This document shows positions 27,035 to 34,736 of a DNA stretch of 64,000 nt, piece by piece; the first letter of the stretch is position 1, and every line of letters starts with the position of its first letter. Below the pieces are notes generated by a model. That model had not been told where the DNA came from. It saw only the letters and a list, made by a program, of their open reading frames with translations, and did not search any database. The stretch is from the NCBI GenBank assembly GCA_021158465.1, contig JAGGUN010000006.1, forward strand, positions 6,631 through 70,630, read 5' to 3'. This DNA comes from a bacterium (lineage in GTDB: Bacteria > UBP14 > UBA6098 > 4484-93). Both the position numbers and the translations under genes were made by a program.

Positions 27035-27519
27035 TATCCCCTTCCCCTAAGCCATTCCCCCAGTTCACGCTGTTTTTCACGTTCTTTCTCCCTTTCCACA
27101 AGCTGTGCCTTTCTGCCGAATTTCTTTCTTCCCCTCACCAGGGCTATCTCCAGCTTTACAAGCCCGCGCCTTGTAATATATATCCGCAAAGGGACGATGG
27201 TGTATCCCTTCTGGCTCGTTTTCGAACTAAGTTTCCTTATCTCTTTCTTGTGGACAAGCAACCTTCTTGTTCTTCTGGGGTTCGGTTTGAAGACTGCCGC
27301 TTTTTCGTAGGGTGAGATATGCATATTGTAGATGAAAAGCTCGTCTCTCTTCACCATTGCAAATGCGTCTGAGATGTTTACTCTCCCAGAGCGGACAGAC
27401 TTTACCTCGCTGCCCACAAGTTCGATCCCTGCCTCGAGCCGCTCGACAATGTCATACAGAAGTAAAGCCTTTTTGTTGGTGCTGATAACCTTGGCAATGT
27501 TTTCTTCAGATGTTTTCAT
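27034..27519 (-). CDS. smpB: SsrA-binding protein SmpB
   Basis: 161 residues, normal length. Needed with tmRNA to rescue stalled ribosomes. Family features: VGSEVKSVRSGRVNISD, ISPYEKA, the HKKEI helix and a basic C-terminal tail (REKEREKQRELGEWLRGRG). Its start overlaps the end of the NtrC-type regulator by 14 bases and its stop touches thyX, so it sits within a longer operon. No ssrA gene is visible in the window. Confidence 0.96.
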   Translation of the reverse strand: MKTSEENIAKVISTNKKALLLYDIVERLEAGIELVGSEVKSVRSGRVNISDAFAMVKRDELFIYNMHISPYEKAAVFKPNPRRTRRLLVHKKEIRKLSSKTSQKGYTIVPLRIYITRRGLVKLEIALVRGRKKFGRKAQLVEREKEREKQRELGEWLRGRG

Positions 27520-28864
27520 CCCTGCGTATCCCGTATTTCTTCATAATATACTGGAGGCTTTGCCTTTTCATTCCGGCAAGTTTCGCTGCTTTTGATATGT
27601 TCCAGCCTGTCCTCGCGAGAACGGAACGGATGTAGCTTTTGTCGAACTCTTCTCGTGCCTGTTTGTATGTTATATTCCCGCTGAATTCTGTCTCGTTGGG
27701 TAGGGTCGTTTCGGAGTAGCTTCCCCTGAGAGTATCCGAATCGGAGAGGGCAACTTCCATAGCGATAAGGTTTTCCAGTTCTCTTATATTCCCCTCCCAT
27801 CTACGGCTGATGAGGCTTCTCATAAAGGAGTCTGATATCTTCGTAACATTCTTCCCGAGCTTCTGTGAGTATATCTTAAGGAAATAGTATGCCAGCTGGG
27901 GGATATCCTCTCTTCTTTCCCTGAGCGGTGGGATTTTTATCTTGACTACATTCAGTCTGTAGTAAAGGTCTTCCCTGAATTGCCCCGATTGGGCGAGCGA
28001 AAGGAGGTTCTTCTTTGTTGCGGCGATAATCCTTGTATCGACGAATCTCGGCTTATCGGAGCCGATTGCTCTTATCTCCCCCATCTCTATTGCTCTCAAG
28101 AGCTTTCCCTGGGATTCTTTTGGAACAGAGTCCACCTCGTCTAAGAAGAGCGTTCCCGAGTCTGCTTCCTCAAACAGCCCTTTCCTTTCGCTCACTGCTC
28201 CCGTGAATGAGCCTCTCCTGTGCCCAAATAGCTCCGATTCGAATAGCCCCTCCGGGATTGCAGCGCAGTTAACGGCAACAAACGATGAACTCCTCCTCGG
28301 AGATAACAGATGTATCCTTCTTGCCACAAGCTCCTTACCTGTTCCAGATTCCCCCTCGATTAGCACAGAGACCGGTTGTGGAGCAACTTTCTCTACCAGC
28401 TGCTTTACGGTCTGGATCGCCTTGCTTGTTCCGATTATCTCGAACCTTCTCCCCTGAACAATTTGCGAAAGGTTCTCCCGTTCTCGTAGGAGTTGCGCTC
28501 GCTCGAGTGCTTTGTTCACCTTGATGACTAAAGCATCGTTGTTTATCGGCTTTTCCACATAGTCGTAAGCCCCCTCCTTCATTGCGGTAACGCTGGTTTC
28601 AATGGATGGGTATCCTGTTAGAACGATGATGGTTGCATTCGGCTTTGCTTCCTTCGCTTTTCGGAGGAGTTCAAGACCGTCCATCTCCGGCATCATAAGG
28701 TCAGTTATGATGAGGTCAAAATCCTTCCTCAGTAGGTCATTGAGTGCATCTTTCGCCTTCCGGTAGGTGGCTACCTCGATATTGCCAATCCGGGAGGTGA
28801 GGATCTTCTTGAAGAGATCTAAGAACCTCTCCTCATCATCGATCACCGCTATCTTTCTTTGCAT
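27506..28864 (-). CDS. Sigma-54-dependent response regulator (NtrC family)
   Basis: 452 residues: receiver domain with phosphoacceptor Asp55 (LIITDLMMPEMDG), AAA+ domain with Walker A GESGTGKE, sigma-54 contact loop GSFTGA (a GAFTGA variant) and Walker B FLDEV, then a Fis-like helix-turn-helix at the end (NISKAAKLAGMKRQSLQYIM). It activates sigma-54 promoters when phosphorylated. No sensor kinase lies nearby, so its signal is unknown. It overlaps the upstream polyferredoxin gene by 29 bases. Confidence 0.93.
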   Translation of the reverse strand: MQRKIAVIDDEERFLDLFKKILTSRIGNIEVATYRKAKDALNDLLRKDFDLIITDLMMPEMDGLELLRKAKEAKPNATIIVLTGYPSIETSVTAMKEGAYDYVEKPINNDALVIKVNKALERAQLLRERENLSQIVQGRRFEIIGTSKAIQTVKQLVEKVAPQPVSVLIEGESGTGKELVARRIHLLSPRRSSSFVAVNCAAIPEGLFESELFGHRRGSFTGAVSERKGLFEEADSGTLFLDEVDSVPKESQGKLLRAIEMGEIRAIGSDKPRFVDTRIIAATKKNLLSLAQSGQFREDLYYRLNVVKIKIPPLRERREDIPQLAYYFLKIYSQKLGKNVTKISDSFMRSLISRRWEGNIRELENLIAMEVALSDSDTLRGSYSETTLPNETEFSGNITYKQAREEFDKSYIRSVLARTGWNISKAAKLAGMKRQSLQYIMKKYGIRRDENI

Positions 28865-29624
28865 ATCTTATTCCCAGCTTGAAGTTTCTCCCTAACGGGC
28901 AGCCTCTTGTGCATTTTAAGCAGCCATAACAGTTAACCGATCTTATCACATTTGCCCTGTAAAGGTCGATTTCGCCAGGGCATACACTCGCAAGTGTGCA
29001 ATTCTGTTCCAAGCAAGGTTTGTCGAAGCAGGTGGACCTGAGTGTGAATATCGAGAACAGCCCGAATACGCCCAATATCACACCGAACGGGCAGACAAAC
29101 TTGCAGAAGAACCGCTCGATTACAAGGGAACCTGCAACAAACAGAACAAGAAGAACAATAGACACCGTTCCAAGAAGCTTCGTGTGGTAGAAGAGAGGGC
29201 AGATGCTCTGGCAGCAGATAACACCAGACTTTATGCTAAGGAACGACACTGTAAGAAGAACCAGGAGAGGTGCAAAAAAATAAACATAGGAAAAATTCCC
29301 GGGGAGTCTACAGGAAATTCCCAGCTTTTTGCCTGCTGCAAAGAGTAGCCTCTCTACTGTTCCGATGGGGCATATCCAGCCGCAGAAGAACCGTGGTATG
29401 ACAAGCGAGGACAAAACGGCTGTTGCTCCTATTGTTACTCCCGTCGGGAAGAAGACCCCTGCCTCGAATCTGGTTGATATATTGATGAGCAGAAGGTTTA
29501 CCAGCGAGAACGGGCATATACTATGCACAGCGGCATACGGTTTCAGGAAAAACACCATAAGCAGAACGGTCACTCCAAGAAATATACCCTCGGTGATTCC
29601 TCTTATTGTTTGGATCTTCCTCAT
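28836..29624 (-). CDS. Membrane-bound polyferredoxin (NapH/MauN type 4Fe-4S protein)
   Basis: 262 residues, four to five membrane helices. Paired CxxxCP motifs at membrane borders (FFCGWICPIG and FFCKFVCPFG), then Cys-rich 4Fe-4S segments near the C-terminus (PCLEQNCTLASVCPG, CYGCLKCTRGCP). The family passes electrons across or along the membrane from quinols or ferredoxins to periplasmic acceptors. The partner here is unclear. It is coupled by overlap both to the preceding aminopeptidase (ATGA) and to the following regulator. Confidence 0.8.
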   Translation of the reverse strand: MRKIQTIRGITEGIFLGVTVLLMVFFLKPYAAVHSICPFSLVNLLLINISTRFEAGVFFPTGVTIGATAVLSSLVIPRFFCGWICPIGTVERLLFAAGKKLGISCRLPGNFSYVYFFAPLLVLLTVSFLSIKSGVICCQSICPLFYHTKLLGTVSIVLLVLFVAGSLVIERFFCKFVCPFGVILGVFGLFSIFTLRSTCFDKPCLEQNCTLASVCPGEIDLYRANVIRSVNCYGCLKCTRGCPLGRNFKLGIRYAKKDSGDR

Positions 29625-31555
29625 TTGAGGAAAAGGGCTTTCGATGTGACAAACTCATCGCCGCTTCTCGCTCTTATTAAGTAGACACCAGACGAAAGTT
29701 TTCTGGGACGCCAGATGGCTTCGCCGTCTGCGGTGAAACTGCAGACCCTATCACCTTTGATGTCGAATATCTCGACAGTTGCTTCCCTATTCGTCCAGAT
29801 GACAACTGACAGGTTGAACGGATTAGGGGAAACGGTCAGAGATAGTTCCTTTGGTGGTGAGGAGCTCGTATCTTTAATACCAACTCCAGCAAAGCGGTAT
29901 GTGCAAAGAGCGTGGTTGTGATAGTTGAAGTCGTTGACGACGGCTATCTCAGGAAAGTCATATTCAAAGCGGTTCCATCTTCTTGCTTCTATCATCACAG
30001 TGTCCACGACAAACTCTCCTCCCACCCGCAGTCTCATAACCAAGGGAACACGGAAAAGCGGAGCATCCTCCTGTACCTGCTCTACCTGTATAATGGTATG
30101 GTATGTTCCCGAATCCGTCGGGTATGAGTTCCAGTAATAGTCGAACTCTGGATACCCTGCCTCATAGATCCACTGATTGAAGAACCAGTCAAGCTCTTCG
30201 CCTGATCTCTCCTCTGCTATCCTCTGGAAATCGGATATTGTTGCATATGAATATCTAAAGCTATCGGCATAGTCAGAGAGGAGATCGAAGAAGGTATCGT
30301 CCCCAAGCAGGAAGCGCAGCATATCCAAAACCGCTCCCCCTTTTTCGTAGACAGTTACACCCCACATATAATCCGGGTCGTATATCGGGAAGCGCCCTTC
30401 TCTACTCTCTCCCTCGATGTACTGCGAGTGCATCCCACCGATGTATCCCCTTGCATCCTCCTCACCCCAGGCGTTCTCGACATAAAGAGCCTCGGAAAAT
30501 ACGGCGAACCCCTCGTTAATCCAGATGTCCTTCCAGCTACCACAGGTGACCATATCACCCCACCAGTGATGTGAAAGCTCATGTGCCACGACGGTTATGT
30601 AGCTCCTGTCACCTGTAACAAGATTATCCCCGAAGGTTGTTATGGTCTGATGCTCCATCGCACCCCAGCCCCACATAATCGGAGCTTCACACATACCATA
30701 CTTCTCGAACGGGTAACTACCGTAGAACCGGCTGTATATGTTTATTGCCTCCGTCACAGGATACCAGTCGTAGACAGCATTCTCCGAGTCATCAGGATAG
30801 TAATATAACCAAACAGGTAGCGTATCTGCTACCCAGAGTGTATCGAGCATGTAAGGGAATATCGAAACGGCGATAAGGTACGGTGCGATTGGGAAGCGTT
30901 CTCGCCAGTTGAATTTGACCATGTCGTCGAGCGTATCAACAGATGTAAGCTCTCCATTTGACGCCACAAGATACCCCTCGGGCACCGTCGCTGATAGAAA
31001 GAGAAGCGCTTTGTCCGAGGGGTCATCCTTACAGGGAAACCAGAACCGAGAATCCGATGGCTCGGTGAATGTGAAAAAGACATCATCGCCAAACTTGTTC
31101 GGTGCCCGATAATATCCAGCAGTTGGTGTCCCATGGTAGAAGATTGAGATAAGGTATAGTGGAAAGCTGGTGTCTGCTGGTTCAGGTAGGTTCACGGTTA
31201 GAAGGTTGCCCGAGCGTGTAAAACACTCTGTTCGGGTAGTATCAACGAGGAGCGAGTCGATAATAAGAGAACTTCCCATATCAAGCGTTATACTGTCTCC
31301 CTCGAGAAGGTGAACGAGTATCTGACAACTCCCTTTGATTCCTCTCGTTGGTATGAGGAACTCGAGGTCTATATTGTAGCATTCTACATCGTAGTTGCTC
31401 GAATCAGGAAAGGAGCTCGGTAGATCTTTCCCCATGCAGAGTCTGTGTCGCAGTTGGCTTGTTCTCACTGCTGCGTCAAATCCGTCCTGGTAATCGGCGA
31501 AGAGTGGTCCGAGAAAAAGCGTTGCCAGAAAGAGAAGAGAAAAGCAGCTTCTCAT
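29621..31555 (-). CDS. Secreted M1-family aminopeptidase with T9SS C-terminal domain
   Basis: 644 residues from ATG 31555; an upstream in-frame start at 31627 would add 24 residues before the signal peptide. Signal peptide about 1-20. M1 active site: GAMEH (298-302), zinc motif HELSH (325-329) and third ligand Glu348 in NEGF. The C-terminal 80 residues are a type A T9SS sorting domain (SPNPFNLSVVIW, VEIFDIKGDRV, GVYLIRA, SKALFLK). It is predicted to release N-terminal residues from peptides outside the cell, which fits the neighbouring TonB system and the secreted C25 protease as a peptide-scavenging set. Confidence 0.9.
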   Translation of the reverse strand: MRSCFSLLFLATLFLGPLFADYQDGFDAAVRTSQLRHRLCMGKDLPSSFPDSSNYDVECYNIDLEFLIPTRGIKGSCQILVHLLEGDSITLDMGSSLIIDSLLVDTTRTECFTRSGNLLTVNLPEPADTSFPLYLISIFYHGTPTAGYYRAPNKFGDDVFFTFTEPSDSRFWFPCKDDPSDKALLFLSATVPEGYLVASNGELTSVDTLDDMVKFNWRERFPIAPYLIAVSIFPYMLDTLWVADTLPVWLYYYPDDSENAVYDWYPVTEAINIYSRFYGSYPFEKYGMCEAPIMWGWGAMEHQTITTFGDNLVTGDRSYITVVAHELSHHWWGDMVTCGSWKDIWINEGFAVFSEALYVENAWGEEDARGYIGGMHSQYIEGESREGRFPIYDPDYMWGVTVYEKGGAVLDMLRFLLGDDTFFDLLSDYADSFRYSYATISDFQRIAEERSGEELDWFFNQWIYEAGYPEFDYYWNSYPTDSGTYHTIIQVEQVQEDAPLFRVPLVMRLRVGGEFVVDTVMIEARRWNRFEYDFPEIAVVNDFNYHNHALCTYRFAGVGIKDTSSSPPKELSLTVSPNPFNLSVVIWTNREATVEIFDIKGDRVCSFTADGEAIWRPRKLSSGVYLIRARSGDEFVTSKALFLK

Positions 31556-31577
31556 CTTTCCATCTGATAATAGAAGA

Positions 31578-31597
31578 AAGCGGCGAATGAGCCGCTT
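31578..31597 (-). other. Hairpin in tonB-aminopeptidase gap
   Basis: A 7-bp perfect stem (AAGCGGC / GCCGCTT) with a six-base loop lies in the 73-base gap between tonB and the aminopeptidase gene. On the minus strand it is followed by TCTTCTATT, too weak for a clear terminator. It may attenuate or process the message. Confidence 0.35.
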
Positions 31598-31628
31598 CCT
31601 GTCTTTGCAAAGATGTAGGAAAAACATT

Positions 31629-32249
31629 TTACTTTAAGGTGAACTTTATGGGTATCTGCATCTTTACCCTGACTGGTCTGTCTCTCTGCATAGCAGGTGA
31701 GAATTTCCACTGCTTGACGGCAGCGATTGCGACATCCTCGAATACTCCCTTGGGGCGTGCCTGGATAACCTTGGCTGACTCGACGGAGCCGTCTTTCCCA
31801 ATAACGATCTCCAAGAGGACGGCGCCTTCGGTTCCTGACTGTCTTGCGAGCTCTGGATACACAGGTTCAACCCTTTTTATTATCTCGGGCTTTTTCTCGA
31901 CGGCGAAGAAATCTATCGCCTCCTCTTCCTTTGGTGGAGGAGGCACATAGCCTGTGTCAATGAGTTCGGTATTGTCAATTGTCACCGTATCCGGGACCTC
32001 CTCCTTCTCTGCAGCAATCGGTATGGCAATTTTTGGCGCCTTCCTCTGCTTCTTTATCTCCTGCTTGGTGATAGGAATGTCTTCCACCTGTATGGTCACC
32101 TGAGCCTCTGGCGCAGCGAGTTTCTTGACCCTGGTCTGAACAAAGGCAAGGCTTGCCAAAAGAAGAAACTCAAGTGTAATGATAAGAGCCTTCCTCGTAA
32201 AAAGAGGCATCTGCGCTCTGAGGTCTGCTCTCTTGTTTGCATACTTCAT
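31629..32249 (-). CDS. tonB: Energy transducer TonB
   Basis: 206 residues. An N-terminal membrane helix (about 20-42) is followed by a charged, proline-containing linker (GYVPPPPKEEE) and a C-terminal TonB domain beginning near VEPVYPELARQSG. That domain ends with the VKQWKFSPAM and PVRVKMQIPIKFTL strands. It transmits proton-motive force from ExbB/ExbD to outer-membrane receptors. It starts two bases after exbD2 and closes the exbB-exbD-exbD-tonB set; no TonB-dependent receptor gene is in the window. Confidence 0.92.
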   Translation of the reverse strand: MKYANKRADLRAQMPLFTRKALIITLEFLLLASLAFVQTRVKKLAAPEAQVTIQVEDIPITKQEIKKQRKAPKIAIPIAAEKEEVPDTVTIDNTELIDTGYVPPPPKEEEAIDFFAVEKKPEIIKRVEPVYPELARQSGTEGAVLLEIVIGKDGSVESAKVIQARPKGVFEDVAIAAVKQWKFSPAMQRDRPVRVKMQIPIKFTLK

Positions 32250-32251
32250 AT

Positions 32252-32671
32252 CTACCCTTCCCCTCGCCTGAGGCTGAGCGTAGCGAAGTTAACCCTCAAA
32301 GCGTTAGCTTTCTTGAGCTCCTCCATCACATGGGCAACATACCCGTATTCTGCTTCTTTATCTACCTGAAGTGAAACGATAGTGGCTGGGTTCTCCTGGA
32401 GCTTCTGATACATTACAGGGTATACCTCTCCCATCGATACTATTACATCGTCTATATTTATCCTGTTTGAGCGGTCTATCCAGAGGTGAACTATGTTACG
32501 CTTTACCTCGAGCTTCTGCGTGGACTTTGCAGCAGGGAGCTGAACCCTCAGCCCCTGATATTGCTTGAAAACCGTTACAACCATAAAAAATATGAGCAAC
32601 AGAAACACAATGTCGGCAACAGATGCCGTTGGTATCCTTGCCTCAGCTTTAGCTTTCTCTTTAAACTTCAT
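32252..32671 (-). CDS. exbD: ExbD/TolR-type proton-channel subunit (second copy)
   Basis: 139 residues: one N-terminal membrane helix containing the conserved proton-carrying Asp (SVADIVFLLLIFFMVV) and a small periplasmic domain. Works with ExbB to energise TonB. It is separated from the first exbD by 13 bases. Two different ExbD copies in one operon are usual for Bacteroidetes-like bacteria. Confidence 0.9.
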   Translation of the reverse strand: MKFKEKAKAEARIPTASVADIVFLLLIFFMVVTVFKQYQGLRVQLPAAKSTQKLEVKRNIVHLWIDRSNRINIDDVIVSMGEVYPVMYQKLQENPATIVSLQVDKEAEYGYVAHVMEELKKANALRVNFATLSLRRGEG

Positions 32672-32684
32672 AGAGGTTCTCCTG

Positions 32685-33095
32685 TCAGAATTCGGGTACC
32701 GCTAAGGATATCTTCTTTGCTCCAGAAAGCTTTATCCTGTCGAGGGTGCGTATCATGTATTCGTATTTCGCTTTCTCATCCGTCTTGAGTGATATTATGA
32801 GCCTCGGGTTCCGGGATATATGCTCTCTTATGATCTGCTCGAGGTTGTCCAGCTCGACGATCTCTCCTTTGACAAGTATCTTTCCCGCGGCGTTCACATA
32901 TACATTCAGGATGTTCTTAGAACTGACCTCGACTTCCTCCCCCGGGGGTGGAAGAGTGAGCCCTATCCCCTTCTCGGCACTGAGACTCGTGGTGACAAGA
33001 AAGAATATGAGCAGAAGAAATACGATGTCACCGAGGCTTGCCGTAGGTATCTCAAGGGTGGGTTTGATATGCCGTTTTACATTCCTAAATTCCAT
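32685..33095 (-). CDS. exbD: ExbD/TolR-type proton-channel subunit (first copy)
   Basis: 136 residues with the membrane helix SLGDIVFLLLIFFLVTTS carrying the conserved Asp, then a periplasmic domain. The N-terminus (HIKPTLEIPTASLGD) parallels the second copy (EARIPTASVAD), showing the two are paralogues. Starts three bases after exbB. Confidence 0.9.
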   Translation of the reverse strand: MEFRNVKRHIKPTLEIPTASLGDIVFLLLIFFLVTTSLSAEKGIGLTLPPPGEEVEVSSKNILNVYVNAAGKILVKGEIVELDNLEQIIREHISRNPRLIISLKTDEKAKYEYMIRTLDRIKLSGAKKISLAVPEF

Positions 33096-33098
33096 GCC

Positions 33099-33725
33099 TT
33101 ACTCCGCTGTCTTCTTTAACAGCTCCATCTCGAGTAGGCTCTCTACAAGGTTATTAGCGGAGTCTTCCGTATCAACCACCATCTTGTCTATCCGCTGGAC
33201 AAAGTAGTTGTAAATTATCTGGAGCGGGATCGCAACGGTTAGTCCGCCAAATGTTGTTAGAAGAGCTGTTGAAATACCACCTGCCACCTCCGATGGGATG
33301 ATATCGTTTGACCTAGCAATCTGCTCAAAGGCGATAATCATACCCTGAACCGTCCCCAAGAAGCCTATCATCGGTGCCACAGAGACGATGGTAGAAAGCC
33401 ATATCAAACCGCTCTCTAAAAAGGCTACCTCTATTGCTGCTGTATTCTCCATTGCGCGCTCCACCGCTTCCAACCCCTTGTCAAGCCTGGAGATACCAGC
33501 GTGGAAAACCGCTGAGATAGGTCCTCGCGTTTTCTCGCAGGTCTTCAAAGCCTCCTCAACCTTGTTTGCCTTTAAAAGGGAAAGAATCTTGTTTAAGAAC
33601 TTCTCTGAGTTTATCGACGCCAGCATAAGGATAATGAACTTTACAATCGCAATGACGATGCCGACTACCAAAAGCCCAAGAAGAACCCACATAAGCGGTC
33701 CACCCTTATTGAAGTAGTAAACCAT
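33099..33725 (-). CDS. exbB: ExbB/TolQ/MotA-type proton channel
   Basis: 208 residues with three membrane helices. The family signature is SVAPMIGFLGTVQGMIIAF (about 115-135), followed by the GGISTALLTTFGGLTVAIP helix. First gene of the TonB-energising operon; promoter candidate immediately upstream, right after the terminator of the neighbouring unit. Confidence 0.93.
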   Translation of the reverse strand: MVYYFNKGGPLMWVLLGLLVVGIVIAIVKFIILMLASINSEKFLNKILSLLKANKVEEALKTCEKTRGPISAVFHAGISRLDKGLEAVERAMENTAAIEVAFLESGLIWLSTIVSVAPMIGFLGTVQGMIIAFEQIARSNDIIPSEVAGGISTALLTTFGGLTVAIPLQIIYNYFVQRIDKMVVDTEDSANNLVESLLEMELLKKTAE

Positions 33726-33768
33726 TTATAGCTCTCCTTTCTGTTTGTTTCCGAATTTCTAACTACAT

Positions 33769-33796
33769 AATCTAAACATCTCAGTTTCCTTGTCAA
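33769..33796 (-). promoter_or_regulatory. Promoter candidate for exbB operon
   Basis: Minus strand TTGACA (33791-33796), 16-base spacer, TAGATT (33769-33774). The -35 lies one base beyond the T-tract of the upstream terminator. Leader to the exbB ATG is about 35-40 bases, with AAAGGAGAG before the ATG. Confidence 0.55.
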
Positions 33797-33797
33797 T

Positions 33798-33829
33798 AAA
33801 AAAAAGCCACCCACAATATGTGAGTGGCT
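33798..33829 (-). terminator. Rho-independent terminator of the secreted-protein unit
   Basis: Minus strand stem AGCCACTCAC / GTGGGTGGCT (10 bp, one G-T pair) with a five-base loop, then eight T residues. It ends transcription of the 39394-33855 unit. Confidence 0.9.
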
Positions 33830-33854
33830 CTTACCTCCTTCCGGATGCAGTAAC

Positions 33855-34712
33855 TTATTTCAGGAGTATCATCCTCTTCTTTGCCTTGAAATCCCCAGCC
33901 TTGATGGTGTAAAAGTATACACCCGATGCAACAGGCTTCCCTTCACTGTCGGTTCCATCCCAGATGACTTCCTTGTAGCCTGCCTTTTCACGCCTATTGA
34001 CAAGCACCTTTACCCTCTCTCCGAGGATATTGGTTACCTCAAGCTTCACATCCGTATCCTTTGGCAGGGCATACCTTATGACCGTTGTTGGGTTGAACGG
34101 GTTCGGGTAGTTCTGTGAGAGCGAGAACTCCTTTGGCAGGTCGGTCTTCTCTTCTATCCCTGTGGCTATAAGGTTCACAATTATTGTAACATACGGCGGG
34201 AGTTCGTACAACACGGTATCGACACAGCAGGAATCACCGATAATAGCTGGGTTATCGTGTGCCCTGACCCAGGTGCAAACATGTAAGGTGTCGCCTGGCT
34301 CGGTTCCAGAGGTGTTGCGGATAGGAGTCCCGTTTCTGTAGAAGTTCCCAAGCGGGATATACACACAAACATAACCCTCTACATTCACCACATCGAACCC
34401 TTCCCCATACCAGGGGTTCATTGTGTCGGTGACAAACCAGGTGCCAGAGGAGTCATATGAGAGCCACGCCTCAAAATAGATACCCAGCTGATGACAGTCA
34501 TCGGGGGGATACCTTTCCTCACCAGGGGGTGGGTCGACACTCTCGGAGAATGGTGTGAGATAACCTCCCAGATGGTCATAGTAATAGAAGTGAATGGGCT
34601 CAACCCATCCGCTTGTTCCGCCAGGCGCGGCAGGTGCGGCAAAAGCTCCTACCGCCACGGAGATAAGCAGTGCCAGCGCAACCAATCCAATTCTCATCAT
34701 CTTAATCTTCAT
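33855..34712 (-). CDS. Secreted protein with T9SS C-terminal sorting domain, function unknown
   Basis: 285 residues: signal peptide (about 1-25), a roughly 175-residue beta-rich region with several Cys (CHQL, CVYIP, CTWVR, DSCCVDT) that I cannot assign, then a textbook type A sorting domain from NYPNPFNPTTVIRYALP to KKRMILLK. Being the last gene before a strong terminator, it belongs to the cluster of A/B/C secreted proteins upstream and is the only member with a clear T9SS tag. It may be a surface-exposed component or cap of whatever the cluster builds. Confidence 0.75.
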   Translation of the reverse strand: MKIKMMRIGLVALALLISVAVGAFAAPAAPGGTSGWVEPIHFYYYDHLGGYLTPFSESVDPPPGEERYPPDDCHQLGIYFEAWLSYDSSGTWFVTDTMNPWYGEGFDVVNVEGYVCVYIPLGNFYRNGTPIRNTSGTEPGDTLHVCTWVRAHDNPAIIGDSCCVDTVLYELPPYVTIIVNLIATGIEEKTDLPKEFSLSQNYPNPFNPTTVIRYALPKDTDVKLEVTNILGERVKVLVNRREKAGYKEVIWDGTDSEGKPVASGVYFYTIKAGDFKAKKRMILLK

Positions 34713-34736
34713 TTTTTCTCCCTCCCAATATTTGTT

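Noticed and set aside
31578-31597. Terminator between tonB and the aminopeptidase gene
   Set aside because: Stem is only 7 bp and no real T-tract follows; kept only as a hairpin.
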